NCBI GenBank assembly: GCA_041402005.1
Contig: JAWKTB010000003.1
Coordinates: 248,001 to 312,000 of the forward strand
From: JAJRXR01 sp041402005
GTDB lineage: Bacteria; Planctomycetota; Phycisphaerae; Phycisphaerales; UBA1924
Reading direction: 5' to 3'
Length of the DNA stretch: 64,000 bases
Shown piece by piece: positions 32,927 to 42,015 of the stretch. Position numbers and translations under genes: made by a program. Within the stretch, counting starts at the first letter, position 1. Every line of letters starts with the position of its first letter. Under the pieces are notes generated by a model. The model saw only the letters and a program-made list of their open reading frames with translations, was not told the origin of the DNA and ran no database searches.

Positions 32927-34183
32927 TCAGCCCTCGCCGCGCTCGCGGGTGGGGAAGGTGATCGTGACCTGCGAGCCGTAGAGCGGGTAGTCGATCCGCG
33001 TGCGGAAGACCTCGAAGGCTTGGGGGTCCCAGGCGAGTCGCTGGCAGACGTCGGCGGTCATCTCCGCGTGGCGGGGAACGCCTTGGGCGCGGGCTCGGGC
33101 GATGCCGCGTCCGAGGCTCTCGACGCTCTCAGCGAGGTCGAGGCGGTCGATGTCGCGCGTGGGGTCGTTCGCGCTGGCGACGCCGTCGAACGCGGTGTCG
33201 TAGATCCGCAGCTCCGCCGGTCGCGTGACCAGGTCCTTGTGCACGAACGCGTCGAGCACGAGGGTCTTCGCGGGGACGGAGACCTCGGCGTAGACGTAGC
33301 GCTTGCGGTTCGCCTCGCGCGGGACGTACCGGGGCATGTCCCCCGCGCCAAGCTCCGCGAAGACGACGTCCGCCGAGGCCGACGCCCCGAACGAATCACC
33401 CCCCAGCACGCAGTGCGTCACCTCTCCCACGCGCTGGAACGCGATCGGGGGCATGGGGGTCGAGCAGAAGCGCTCGAGCAGCAGCGAGCCCGAGGCGTTG
33501 GGCGAATCGCCCGGGATCGCCTGCTTGGGGGGCGCGTCGGGCCCGGCCCGCATCCATCGCGCCGCGAGCTTGACCGTCGCGCCCGGGCGCAGGCGCTGCA
33601 CGCCGAAGAGCGCGTTGAGCCACGCGATGTCGATCCGGTCGAGGTCGGCGCCGGGATGGAGGAAGACGCCCGCATACAGCGTCTCGGTCTGGGCGCCCTT
33701 GAGCTGGCTCATCGCGCGGAAGGCGGCCTGCTTGCGCCGCACCTCGAACTCTCGGCGCGCCTCGGGGACCCAGGCGCTGAGCACGGCGTCCAGCGCGCTG
33801 CGGTCCCCCGCCTCGTGCCGAATCAGGCGCTCGAAGTTGTCCACCGCCTCTCGCGCGCGATCGGTCACCTCGCTCGCAGAGCCCGCCCGCTCGCATGCCC
33901 GGATCACCCGGCGCATGGGCTCGGGCCCCGGCGCCCTGTGGATCGCCTCCAGCCCGTCCGCCGCCCTGGTCATCTTGAGCACCCGGCTGGCCAGCACCTT
34001 GTCGATCCGCAGCAGCATCGCCAGGGCCTGAGGGCCCGGGGCGGGCGTCGGCAGGGACCGGAGCAACTCCCCCATCGATCCCAGCAGGGCGCCCCCCACG
34101 TCGATCACACGCCCCTCCAGCCCCTGCTCGCTGGTCACGGGAGCGTCGTCACGGGCCTGGGCGGCGTCTGGGAGCTGGGGCAC
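32927..34183 (-). CDS. Conserved hypothetical protein
   Basis: A 418-residue soluble protein without signal peptide. The first 120 residues are helical (LRIDKVLASRVLKMTRAADGL, MRRVIRACERAG) and could bind nucleic acid. The rest is mixed, with a conserved-looking end IDYPLYGSQVTITFPTRERGEG. The start is GTG 34183 with GGAG eight bases upstream. A minus-strand TATACT box at 34252-34257 may be its promoter, giving a 62-base leader. It converges with the dockerin-tail gene (four bases between stops). I do not recognise a family. Confidence 0.7.
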   Translation of the reverse strand: MPQLPDAAQARDDAPVTSEQGLEGRVIDVGGALLGSMGELLRSLPTPAPGPQALAMLLRIDKVLASRVLKMTRAADGLEAIHRAPGPEPMRRVIRACERAGSASEVTDRAREAVDNFERLIRHEAGDRSALDAVLSAWVPEARREFEVRRKQAAFRAMSQLKGAQTETLYAGVFLHPGADLDRIDIAWLNALFGVQRLRPGATVKLAARWMRAGPDAPPKQAIPGDSPNASGSLLLERFCSTPMPPIAFQRVGEVTHCVLGGDSFGASASADVVFAELGAGDMPRYVPREANRKRYVYAEVSVPAKTLVLDAFVHKDLVTRPAELRIYDTAFDGVASANDPTRDIDRLDLAESVESLGRGIARARAQGVPRHAEMTADVCQRLAWDPQAFEVFRTRIDYPLYGSQVTITFPTRERGEG

Positions 34184-34498
34184 GAAGGGAACTCCGAAAT
34201 GGCCGATGCGGACACGAGCGAAGCCCGGGGCTGAGAACCCCGAACAACCCCAGTATAGCGGGTGTTACGCCGCGTGGAAGAAAATCAGAGAAGTTTCCAG
34301 GAAACTCTCGACCCGGGTCTTCCGGGCGGATACAACAGGGTTGATGGCCCGGCGGCGCCCGGGCTCGGGCGGACTCGCCGTGCTGTTTGTGGCTCGCCCG
34401 ACCGCGTTCTCCCGCCTCGAACCAGGCGGGCGCGGGGCGGCGGGGCCGGCGACCGGAAAGACCCCACGGCACACCTCTCGCAAGACAGGAGATTCACG
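34184..34498. other. Divergent intergenic region with palindromes
   Basis: No gene is supported in these 315 bases. They hold CGGGG...CCCCG at 34226-34242, overlapping -10-like boxes on both strands around 34252-34258, a 15-base palindrome at 34292-34306 and a 7-bp hairpin at 34411-34430. Likely control DNA for both flanking genes. Confidence 0.5.
34292..34306. promoter_or_regulatory. 15-base palindrome, operator-like
   Basis: AGTTTCC-A-GGAAACT is a perfect dyad in an AT-richer pocket of a GC-rich genome. It lies 12-35 bases beyond the TATACT box of the minus-strand gene, a usual place for a repressor or activator site. Confidence 0.4.
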
Positions 34499-35347
34499 AT
34501 GAGACACGCGATGTGCATCCTCGCCCTGGCCGGGCTCGCGTCCGCCGCGACCGCCGGCGACAAGGTCGTCAGCTTCGCCAATGGCGCCGAGGGCTGGTCG
34601 ATCAACGGGTGGACCACCCCGGACCTGGCCGGTGGCAACCCCAACGAGAACCTGCACTGGGACGACTTCGTCGAAACCTTCGGCCTCGAGATCCGCACCG
34701 ACGAGGGCGCCCCCAACACCGACTTCGTTCACGACCTGACCACGCACCAGAGCGTCACGCTCAGCGTGGACGTCAAGGTGAACTACATCCAGTTCTTCGG
34801 GTCGCCCGCTGACCGCGACCTCATCGTCGAGATCCGCGACTACGACAACGTCTCGACCGGGTACCCCTACTGCTCGGTCTGGGTCAATCTGGGCATCCTG
34901 CCCGGGGCGCCCAGCGAGAGCGGGTGGACCACGTACTCGGCGACCTTCGACCCCAACTCGTCCGAGCTGCCCGCCGGGTGGGGCGGGTATGGCGACGAGG
35001 ACCCCAACACCTTCGAGCCGATCCTCCCCGCCGACCGGACGTTCAGCGACGTCCTCGCGGGCGCCGACCAGGTGCTGTTCACCACCTACGTGCCCGGCTT
35101 CTTCTACGGGTTCACCAACTTCAACATCCAGGTCGACAACATCCGGATTCAGACGACGGACGCGGGCGGGTGCAACGGCGCGGACCTCGCCGAGCCCTTC
35201 GGGCAGCTCGACTTCTCCGACGTCGTCGCCTTCCTGACCGCGTTCGGAAACATGGAGGCGGGCGCGGACCTCGCGGAGCCCTTCGGGCAGTGGGACTTCT
35301 CCGACGTGGTGGAGTTCCTGAGCCAGTTCGGGACGGGCTGCCCGTAA
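34499..35347 (+). CDS. Exported protein with two-repeat dockerin-like tail
   Basis: A 282-residue protein: signal peptide MRHAMCILALAGLASAATAG, a beta-sandwich body of about 200 residues beginning DKVVSFANGAEGWSINGWT (like laminin G or CBM folds) and ending FNIQVDNIRIQTT. Two tail repeats follow (LAEPFGQLDFSDVVAFL and LAEPFGQWDFSDVVEFL), framed by GCNGADL and a final GTGCP. ACAGGAGA lies just upstream of the ATG. An intrinsic terminator follows the stop. The body could bind glycans; no catalytic residues are evident. Confidence 0.82.
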   Translation: MRHAMCILALAGLASAATAGDKVVSFANGAEGWSINGWTTPDLAGGNPNENLHWDDFVETFGLEIRTDEGAPNTDFVHDLTTHQSVTLSVDVKVNYIQFFGSPADRDLIVEIRDYDNVSTGYPYCSVWVNLGILPGAPSESGWTTYSATFDPNSSELPAGWGGYGDEDPNTFEPILPADRTFSDVLAGADQVLFTTYVPGFFYGFTNFNIQVDNIRIQTTDAGGCNGADLAEPFGQLDFSDVVAFLTAFGNMEAGADLAEPFGQWDFSDVVEFLSQFGTGCP

Positions 35348-35378
35348 CCGACTCGACGAACCACGATTCCCCCTCGAC

Positions 35379-35421
35379 CACGCCGCCCGGTGAGCCACTG
35401 GGCGGCGTGTTCTTCCTTTTA
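35379..35421 (+). terminator. Intrinsic terminator after a dockerin-tail gene
   Basis: A 10-bp stem (35379-35388 with 35400-35409) and 11-base loop are followed by the T-rich stretch TTCTTCCTTTTAT, 32 bases after the stop at 35347. Confidence 0.6.
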
Positions 35422-35477
35422 TGCGCGATTGTGCGCCGATCGGTTGAACGCGAAGGGCGCGAAGGTCTCGAGGAGGG

Positions 35478-36803
35478 TCAGGCGGGGACGACGGGAGCCT
35501 TGACGTTCGACAGGGTTCGCATGCGCCCTCGGGCGTCGATGATGAGCCTCGCGTGCTCGCCGATCGTGGGCCAGTCGAAGGCGTCGTGGTCGGTCGCGAC
35601 GACGACGGCGTCGTACGAGGCCAGCGACCCGGGCGCCAGCTCGACGGCGGTCATGCCCAGGTCGCCCCGACGCCCGGGGTGGGTCGAGGGCACGTGCGGG
35701 TCCGCGTAGTCGATGTGCGCAACGTGCTCCCGCAGCAGGCTGATGATCTCGAAGCTCGGGCTCTCGCGCACGTCGTCGATGTTCTTCTTGTACGCCAGGC
35801 CTAGGACGAGCACGCGAGCCTTCGCGGGGTCTACTTTGCGCGCGCGGAGCGAGTCGATCGTCTTGGCGACCACGCGTGCGGGCATCGCGTGGTTGACCTC
35901 GCCCGCCAGCTCGATGAAGCGGGCGTCGGCGCCGACCTGGCGGGCCTTCCAGGAGAGGTAGAACGGGTCGATCGGGATGCAGTGCCCGCCCATGCCCGGG
36001 CCCGGGTCGAAGCGCTGGAAGCCGAAGGGCTTGGTGGCGGCGGCGTCGATCACTTCCCACGCGTCGATGCCGAGCGTTTCGAGGACCACCTTCATCTCGT
36101 TGACCAGCGCGATGTTGACCGAGCGGTAGACGTTCTCCAGCAGCTTGGCGGCCTCGGCGACCTCGGGCGTGCGCACGCGGACGACCCGTTCGACCGCCGC
36201 GGCGTACAGGGTCGTTGCGACTTCGCTCGAGGCCTCGTCGAGACTGCCCACGAGCTTGGGGATGTGCTGGGCGGTGCGTCCGGGCGAGCCCGGGTCCTCG
36301 CGCTCGGGCGAGTACGCGAGGAAGAAATCGTCGCCGACGTTCAGGCCCGATCTCGCCAGGCGCGGGAGGACGACGTCGCGCGTCGTGCCGGGGTAGGTCG
36401 TCGATTCGAGCACGACGAGCTGGCCCGGGCGGAGGGTCCTGGCGATGCGTTCGACCGTCTGCTCGACGTAGGACAGATCCGGCTCGCGCGACTCGGCAAG
36501 GGGTGTCGGGACACAGACCAGGATCGCGTCGGGCTCGGCGAGACGCGCGAAGTCGCCAGTCGCCCCGAATCGCCCCGAGTCGAGCAGCTTGCGCGCCAGG
36601 CCCGGCTCCGGGTGCTTGAGGTAGTCGCGCCCGGCGTTCAGGGCCAGGATCTTCTGGGGGTCGATGTCAAAGCCGAGCGTGGGGAAGCCGGCGTTGTGGA
36701 AGGCGCGGACGAGGGGGAGGCCGACGTATCCCAGGCCGACGACGCCGACGAGGGCGTGGCGCGAGGTGATGCGTTCGAGGAGGGAAGCGCGGTGGCCCGT
36801 CAT
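35478..36803 (-). CDS. Nucleotide-sugar dehydrogenase (UDP-GlcDH/WbpA-like)
   Basis: A 441-residue NAD-dependent enzyme of the UDP-glucose/UDP-ManNAc dehydrogenase family, which oxidises C6 of a UDP-sugar to a uronic acid. It has the N-terminal GLGYVGLP (23-30), the central EAAKLLENVYR with catalytic Lys220, and the active Cys275 in GGHCIPIDPFYL. A C-terminal UDP-binding domain (ARVLVLGLAYKKNIDD) completes it. STTYPGTT supports the WbpA/WbpO subgroup. It is the first biosynthetic gene of the glycan locus, 35 bases after a GT4 gene. An AATAAT box adds an internal promoter near its ATG. Confidence 0.92.
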   Translation of the reverse strand: MTGHRASLLERITSRHALVGVVGLGYVGLPLVRAFHNAGFPTLGFDIDPQKILALNAGRDYLKHPEPGLARKLLDSGRFGATGDFARLAEPDAILVCVPTPLAESREPDLSYVEQTVERIARTLRPGQLVVLESTTYPGTTRDVVLPRLARSGLNVGDDFFLAYSPEREDPGSPGRTAQHIPKLVGSLDEASSEVATTLYAAAVERVVRVRTPEVAEAAKLLENVYRSVNIALVNEMKVVLETLGIDAWEVIDAAATKPFGFQRFDPGPGMGGHCIPIDPFYLSWKARQVGADARFIELAGEVNHAMPARVVAKTIDSLRARKVDPAKARVLVLGLAYKKNIDDVRESPSFEIISLLREHVAHIDYADPHVPSTHPGRRGDLGMTAVELAPGSLASYDAVVVATDHDAFDWPTIGEHARLIIDARGRMRTLSNVKAPVVPA

Positions 36804-36808
36804 GGGCG

Positions 36809-36814
36809 ATTATT
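36809..36814 (-). promoter_or_regulatory. -10 box (AATAAT) of leaderless promoter
   Basis: Minus-strand AATAAT ends at 36809; +1 would fall at 36802-36803, the start codon of the dehydrogenase gene. TTGCCC lies 15 bases further upstream. Confidence 0.45.
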
Positions 36815-36838
36815 GCGTCGCGCCGGCTCGGGCAAGGA

Positions 36839-38026
36839 TCACGCCGCGAGGCGGCGGGTGACGATCCGCTCGTACCGGGAGGTCATGGACTCGAGGCTGT
36901 ACTTCTCGAGCGCCTCGGCGCGGGCGGCGTCGCCCATCTGGGCCCAGCGGCCGCGGTCGTTCAGGGCGCGACGGATGCCTTCCTTGAAGGCCTCGACTGT
37001 GGGGGCGGTGACGTGCCAGCCGGTCTTGGCGTCGGCGACGGTCTCGGCGGGCCCGCCCGAGGCGTGGACGAGGACGGGCTTGCGCATCATCATCGCCTCG
37101 ACGACCGACAGGCCGAAGGGCTCGGGATCGACGCGGGCGTTGACGGGGATGTCGACGAGCCCGTAGTAGCGCTCGGGGTCGGGGACCTGGCCGAACATGT
37201 GGAGGGAGTGGGGGCGGTGGAACTCGTTCGTGATCTGCGTGAGCTGGTCGGCCTCGGGGCCGACGGTGGGGCCGCCGAGGAGGACGAGGTGCAGGGGCGT
37301 GCCCAGCTCCTGCTCGAGTTCGAGGGCGGCGCGGAGGACGATGTGCTGGCCCTTGGCGGGGCAGATGCGCGCGAAGATGCCGAGCGTGACGGCGTCCTCG
37401 GGGATGCCCACCTCGGCGCGCGTGAACGGGATCACGATATCGGGGTTGAAGCGGTCGGCGTCCACGCCCAGGTGGAAGACGATGGGCTTGACCATGCCCG
37501 AGCCGAGCGTCGAGGCGGTGAACGCGGAGTTCGACAGGGGCTGGACGTTGTACCGGGCGCACATGGCGCGGAGGAGGATCTTGTTCACGTGCAGGGGGTA
37601 GTTGTCCCCGACGTAGTTGGGCATCTCCCAGAAGCAGGGGACCTTGAGGCTCTTGGCCAGGGCGCCGGCGACGGGGACGAGGTTCGGCTGGAGGAAGTGG
37701 ACCGCGTCGGGCTTCTCACGCCCCAGCGCCAGGCGGATCTGCTTGACGGCGCGACGCCGGTAAGAGAGCAGGTCCTTGAAGATCAGCGCCCGGTCGAGGA
37801 GCGAGCCACTGAGCTTCGGCGGGGGCTCGAGGCCGATGGTGATGTTCTCGAAACCCAGTTCGTCACACTCGTCGGCGAAGGGGCCGTGGGCGAGCGAGAT
37901 GATCTGGGGCTTCCAGCCTCGGGCGCGAAGACCACCGGCGAGGTTGAGGATGGCCTGACGCAGGCCGTAGACCTCGACCCCGGCGCAGACCCAGGCAATC
38001 CGTCGCGTCGACGTGAACGCGTCCAT
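36839..38026 (-). CDS. Family 4 glycosyltransferase
   Basis: A 395-residue GT-B enzyme of the GT4 type, which retains anomeric configuration and uses nucleotide sugars. The N-terminal domain starts RRIAWVCAGVEVYGLRQAIL. The C-terminal domain has LGIFARICPAKGQHIVLRAA and the EX7E motif EPFGLSVVE (Glu302 and Glu310). The ATG at 38026 has GAGGGG upstream. It is cotranscribed with the UDP-sugar dehydrogenase and divergent from the epimerase. Donor and acceptor cannot be assigned. Confidence 0.9.
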   Translation of the reverse strand: MDAFTSTRRIAWVCAGVEVYGLRQAILNLAGGLRARGWKPQIISLAHGPFADECDELGFENITIGLEPPPKLSGSLLDRALIFKDLLSYRRRAVKQIRLALGREKPDAVHFLQPNLVPVAGALAKSLKVPCFWEMPNYVGDNYPLHVNKILLRAMCARYNVQPLSNSAFTASTLGSGMVKPIVFHLGVDADRFNPDIVIPFTRAEVGIPEDAVTLGIFARICPAKGQHIVLRAALELEQELGTPLHLVLLGGPTVGPEADQLTQITNEFHRPHSLHMFGQVPDPERYYGLVDIPVNARVDPEPFGLSVVEAMMMRKPVLVHASGGPAETVADAKTGWHVTAPTVEAFKEGIRRALNDRGRWAQMGDAARAEALEKYSLESMTSRYERIVTRRLAA

Positions 38027-38286
38027 GCGGGCGACCCCTCCGTGAGGCCGCCCCCCGGGTGCGGCCCCGTCGGGTGGATCGGACGTTGACGCGGGCGGAT
38101 CGAGGCGTCGTGGTGAGGCTCGGGGCGCGAGGGGCGCCTCGGAGCGGCGCAGACGGGAAGCGGGCGACGGAGCGTCCGATATCTCGGGGCTGCCCTAGCT
38201 CGGGGCGGGCGAACGACGCGGGACGCGGCACGTATCATCGACGCCCGGGGTCCCTCGTCGGGGTCCCGATGCCCATGGGAAGGCGC

Positions 38287-39231
38287 ATGCCCGAGACGGT
38301 CCTGATCACAGGCGGCGCCGGCTTCATCGGGTCGCACGCCGCGACGAGGCTCGCCGCCCGCGGCTCGCGCGTCGTCGTCCTCGACAACTTCTGCGATTTC
38401 TACGACCCGGCCATCAAGCGGGCGAGAGCCGAGCGTCTCGTGAAGCTGAACGTCGTCGTGCGCGAGGGGGACATCCGCGACTCCGGCGTGGTGCGCGCTC
38501 TGCATGAGGAGTTCCGCCCCGATGCCGTCGTCCACATCGCGGCGATGGCCGGCGTCCGCCCCTCCATCGAGAACCCGAAGCTGTACGCCGAGGTCAACGT
38601 GGACGGGACCGTCAACATGCTCGACGCGGCGGCCAGCTTCGGGGTGAAGCGGCTCGTCTTCGCGTCCAGCTCGAGCGTGTACGGCAACAATGAGAAGGTC
38701 CCGTTCAGCGAGGACGACCCGGTGGACGAGCCGATCAGCCCGTACGCCGCCACCAAGCGGGCATGCGAGTTGCTCTGCCACACGTACTGGGCGCTGCACA
38801 AGCTGCCGGTCTTCTGCATGCGGTTCTTCACGGTCTATGGGCCGAGCCAACGCCCGGACCTGGCGATCTCCAAGTTCATGCGCATGATCGACGCGGGTGA
38901 GGAGATCCCGTACTTTGGCGACGGGACATCCAGCCGGGATTACACCTACATCGACGACATCGTGGACGGCCTGATGGCGGCGCTGGAGCGGTGCGACCGG
39001 TTCCGGATCTACAACCTCGGGGGGTCGAGCCCCGTCACGCTCACGCAGCTCGTCGAGGCGATCGAGAAGGTCGTCGGGAAGAAGGCCAGGCTCGATCGGC
39101 GCCCCGCGCAGGCGGGGGACGTCGAGCGCACGTTCGCGGATCTGACGCGCTCGCGCGCCGAGCTCGGGTACGAGCCGCACGTCGCGCTCGGCGAGGGGCT
39201 TCGCCGCCAGTGGGAGGCCCGAAAGGGCTGA
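38287..39231 (+). CDS. NAD-dependent sugar epimerase/dehydratase (UDP-GlcA 4-epimerase-like)
   Basis: A 314-residue extended short-chain dehydrogenase. The Rossmann motif TGGAGFIGSH is at 8-17 and the catalytic Tyr/Lys pair is in SPYAATKRACE. VYGPSQRPDLAI, YFGDGTSSRDYTYIDD and YNLGG-SPVTL match UDP-glucuronate 4-epimerases. This fits a neighbouring dehydrogenase that would make UDP-glucuronate. In-frame ATGs at 38269 and 38275 are also possible; 38287 is chosen because the conserved sequence starts there and GGGAAGG lies just upstream. A TATCAT box at 38233-38238 is the likely promoter. Confidence 0.88.
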   Translation: MPETVLITGGAGFIGSHAATRLAARGSRVVVLDNFCDFYDPAIKRARAERLVKLNVVVREGDIRDSGVVRALHEEFRPDAVVHIAAMAGVRPSIENPKLYAEVNVDGTVNMLDAAASFGVKRLVFASSSSVYGNNEKVPFSEDDPVDEPISPYAATKRACELLCHTYWALHKLPVFCMRFFTVYGPSQRPDLAISKFMRMIDAGEEIPYFGDGTSSRDYTYIDDIVDGLMAALERCDRFRIYNLGGSSPVTLTQLVEAIEKVVGKKARLDRRPAQAGDVERTFADLTRSRAELGYEPHVALGEGLRRQWEARKG

Positions 39232-39241
39232 CGGGGGCAGC

Positions 39242-40453
39242 GTGCGGATCCTCATGTTCGAGCCCGACGCCGGCGGGCACCGGCTGACCTACCTCAGGCA
39301 ACTCCTGCCCGCGCTCGACGGGCTGGGCGAGGTGTCGGTCGTCGTGGGCGAGCAGGCGATCGGCGGTGAGGCGTTCAGGCACCAGCTCGGGCCTCTGCGC
39401 GACAAGTACCGCTTCGAGAGCGTGAACTTCGAGCCCCAAGGCGGGCTCGTCGGCAAGGCGAGGGCGCGCCTCGAGGCCCTGCGCGTCGCGATCGGGGCGA
39501 CCAAGCCCGAGCACATCTTCCTGCCGTCGGGGGACGGGCTCGCGCAGCTGCTCGGGGCGCCGGGGTTCGGGGGGCGAGGGGTGATCCCCAGTGGCGTCGA
39601 GTGCGAGGCCGGGATGCACCGGGGGAGCTTTGCGTACACGATGGGCTCGCGTCGGTCGCGCGCGCAGAACAGGTTGGGCTTGTGGGCGCTGGCGCGATCA
39701 CCCTTGGCGCGGGTGCAGTTCGTGGACGTGATGGCGTACGAGTGGCTTCGCGATCATGGGCACGCGTTGGCTCGTCGGGCGTCTGTGCTCGCCGACCCGG
39801 TCGATCCGGTGGAGCCTGTCGAGCAGGTCGAGGCGCGTCGTCGCCTGGGCATCCCCGAGGACGGGCGCCTGATCGGGACGAGCGGGCACCTGGATGCGCG
39901 CAAGGGCGTGGACTTGCTTGTGCGCGCGTTCGGGGGCGCGAAGCTGGCGTCCAACGATCGTTTGCTCCTCGCGGGGCGTCCCTCGCCCGGGATCACGGCG
40001 GCGCTCAACGGGGAGTTCGAGCCCCTCGTGAATTCGGGGCGCGTCATCCCCTTGACACGGTACCTGTCCGACGAGGAGCTGTCGCTCACGCTGGCGGCCT
40101 GCGATGTGGTTTGCACGGCCCACCCCTCGCACGTGGGGTTGAGCAACATCTGTCTGCGGGCGGCGGCCGCCGGGCGACCGGTGCTGTCGGGCGACTACGG
40201 GTGGTTCGAGCGCGTGGTCGGGGGGTTCAAGCTCGGTTGGACGTGCCGAGTGACGGACCCGGGGGCGTTCTCGGGGGCGATCGCGCGGTCGCTCGACGAG
40301 GCGCCAAGCTTCACGCGGGGCGAGCAGGCGGGGAGGCTGCTCGAGTTCCACTCGCAGGCGAACTCGCGCCGGACGTTCGTGTCGCATCTGCGCGCGCGTC
40401 TGGGGCTCGGGGCGGACCTGGAACTGCGGACCTGGGAGTGGGCCTGCTCGTAG
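39242..40453 (+). CDS. GT-B glycosyltransferase (GT4-like)
   Basis: A 403-residue protein starting with GTG and RILMFEPDAGGHRLTYLRQL, after a GGGGG ribosome binding site. The C-terminal half has GTSGHLDARKGVDLLVRAF, LLLAGRPSPG and a domain around ACDVVCTAHPSHVGLSNICL. The usual EX7E motif is not clear (the positions read HVGLSNICL), so it may be a divergent or non-GT4 GT-B enzyme. It follows the epimerase after 10 bases and is probably cotranscribed. It converges with the flippase gene, with one base between stops. Confidence 0.75.
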   Translation: MRILMFEPDAGGHRLTYLRQLLPALDGLGEVSVVVGEQAIGGEAFRHQLGPLRDKYRFESVNFEPQGGLVGKARARLEALRVAIGATKPEHIFLPSGDGLAQLLGAPGFGGRGVIPSGVECEAGMHRGSFAYTMGSRRSRAQNRLGLWALARSPLARVQFVDVMAYEWLRDHGHALARRASVLADPVDPVEPVEQVEARRRLGIPEDGRLIGTSGHLDARKGVDLLVRAFGGAKLASNDRLLLAGRPSPGITAALNGEFEPLVNSGRVIPLTRYLSDEELSLTLAACDVVCTAHPSHVGLSNICLRAAAAGRPVLSGDYGWFERVVGGFKLGWTCRVTDPGAFSGAIARSLDEAPSFTRGEQAGRLLEFHSQANSRRTFVSHLRARLGLGADLELRTWEWACS

Positions 40454-40454
40454 C

Positions 40455-41960
40455 TCAGTCGAGCCAGGCGGGAATGCGGTCGGCGAAGCGGGCCGGGGCG
40501 GCGGTGCGCAGACGAGCCATCAGCTCCCGCCATTCGCTCGCCGAGACAAAACGCGCCCAGAGCAGGTAGAGGGGCAAGCCCACGGCGCATGTGGCGGCGA
40601 TGCGGACGACCTCGACGAGCCATGCATGCTGGAGGATCGAGTCCGGGATCTGCTCCGCGGCCAGCCAGCCGGCGCCGATCGTGAGAATCGATCCCGTCAG
40701 CGGCGTCATGAAAACAGGAACAACGCGGATGAAGTGGACGCTTCCCGGACGCGTTGCGACGTAGAGGCGGATGGGGTCGAGCGTGACGCGGTACGCCATG
40801 ACGCCCAGGGCGGTCCCGACCGCCCCGCCCAGCCATGAGCCGAGGGTGACGAAGGCGACGAAGCAGGCGGCGCCGATCGCGGAGAGCAGGAGCTTGGTCT
40901 TGTAGCGTCCCTGGGCGAGCAGGAGGCTCGCCGAGGGCCAGCCGACGATTGCGATCGCGAGCGCGACGCTGAGGATCTGCAGCAGTGGGATCGAGTCCGC
41001 CCAGCGGTCCTGGTAGAGGAGTCGGAGGACGGGCCCGGCGAGGGCGCCCTGGAGGACGCACAGGGGCGTGCAGACGAGCGCGAGCACGCTGATCGCCTTC
41101 AGGAAGGCGCGGACCTGGCGCACGGCGTCGTGCGAGAGCGTGCTCAGGCTGGGCAGCAGCACGCGGGTGAGGTTGAGCATCAGGAGCTGCGCGACCTGCG
41201 TGGACTGGTTGTACGCAAAGAAGTAGAAGCCGACGACGGCGTCGTTCGCGAAGAAGCCGAGGATGAGGTAGTCGGCCTGGCGGACGACGATGTCCAGCAG
41301 TGTGGAGAAGGTCAGGGGGATGCCGTCGCGCGCGAAGAAGCGCCACAGGCGGAGCTCCGGGCGAGGTCGGACGCGCACACCCGAGAGCTTCCAGAGCGTC
41401 ATGAAGCGGACGACGCCGACGATCAGGCGCGGGAGCACGAACGCGAGCGGGCCCATGCCCATCCAGGCGAGGATGACTTGGAGGACGATCAGCAGCGTCG
41501 CGAAGCCGAACTGGGCGTTGGCGCTGAGGGTGAAGCGGAGGTCGCGTTCGATGGCGGCGGCGAAGGGGAGGGCCCCGCCCCAGAAGGGGATCGAGGCCGC
41601 CAGCACGACGAGCATGGGCAGCAGCCTGGGATCACCCTTCAGATCGGCAAGGAAGGGGGAGGCGACGAGGAGGGCCGTGCCGGCGACGGCGCCGAGCGTG
41701 AGCGAGAGCCAGACCGCGGAGCTGGCCCAGCGGTTGAAGGCGCGGCGTTTGCGGATCAGGATCTCGCGCAGGCCGATCTCCTGGATGACGGCGGTGAGGG
41801 CGGTGATGGCCATCGCGGTGGCGAAGAGGCCGAACGCCGCCGGCGCGAGGAGGTACGCGAGGACGAGCTGGCCAACGAGCGAGACGACCTTGGAGGCGAG
41901 CGTTTGCCCGAACATGTAGAGGAAGCCGCGAGTGGTGCGCTTGGCGAGGTGGGTGCTCAC
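40455..41960 (-). CDS. Polysaccharide flippase (MOP family, Wzx-like), first copy
   Basis: A 501-residue protein with about 12-14 membrane helices of the MOP/polysaccharide export type: GFLYMFGQTLASKVVSLVGQ at the start, SSAVWLSLTLGAVAGTALLV and RQADYLILGFFANDAVVGFYF. Such proteins flip undecaprenyl-linked oligosaccharides. The start is GTG 41960 with a GGGGG tract upstream; the longer open frame to 42125 has no supported start. It is the last gene of a four-gene minus-strand operon, 55 bases after the pyruvyl transferase gene. A second flippase lies at the other end of that operon. Confidence 0.85.
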   Translation of the reverse strand: MSTHLAKRTTRGFLYMFGQTLASKVVSLVGQLVLAYLLAPAAFGLFATAMAITALTAVIQEIGLREILIRKRRAFNRWASSAVWLSLTLGAVAGTALLVASPFLADLKGDPRLLPMLVVLAASIPFWGGALPFAAAIERDLRFTLSANAQFGFATLLIVLQVILAWMGMGPLAFVLPRLIVGVVRFMTLWKLSGVRVRPRPELRLWRFFARDGIPLTFSTLLDIVVRQADYLILGFFANDAVVGFYFFAYNQSTQVAQLLMLNLTRVLLPSLSTLSHDAVRQVRAFLKAISVLALVCTPLCVLQGALAGPVLRLLYQDRWADSIPLLQILSVALAIAIVGWPSASLLLAQGRYKTKLLLSAIGAACFVAFVTLGSWLGGAVGTALGVMAYRVTLDPIRLYVATRPGSVHFIRVVPVFMTPLTGSILTIGAGWLAAEQIPDSILQHAWLVEVVRIAATCAVGLPLYLLWARFVSASEWRELMARLRTAAPARFADRIPAWLD

Positions 41961-42015
41961 GCGCGATCCCCCCGGTCGTCGTTGTTCCGGCTCGAGTTGT
42001 CTCGGCGGAGCGCGC

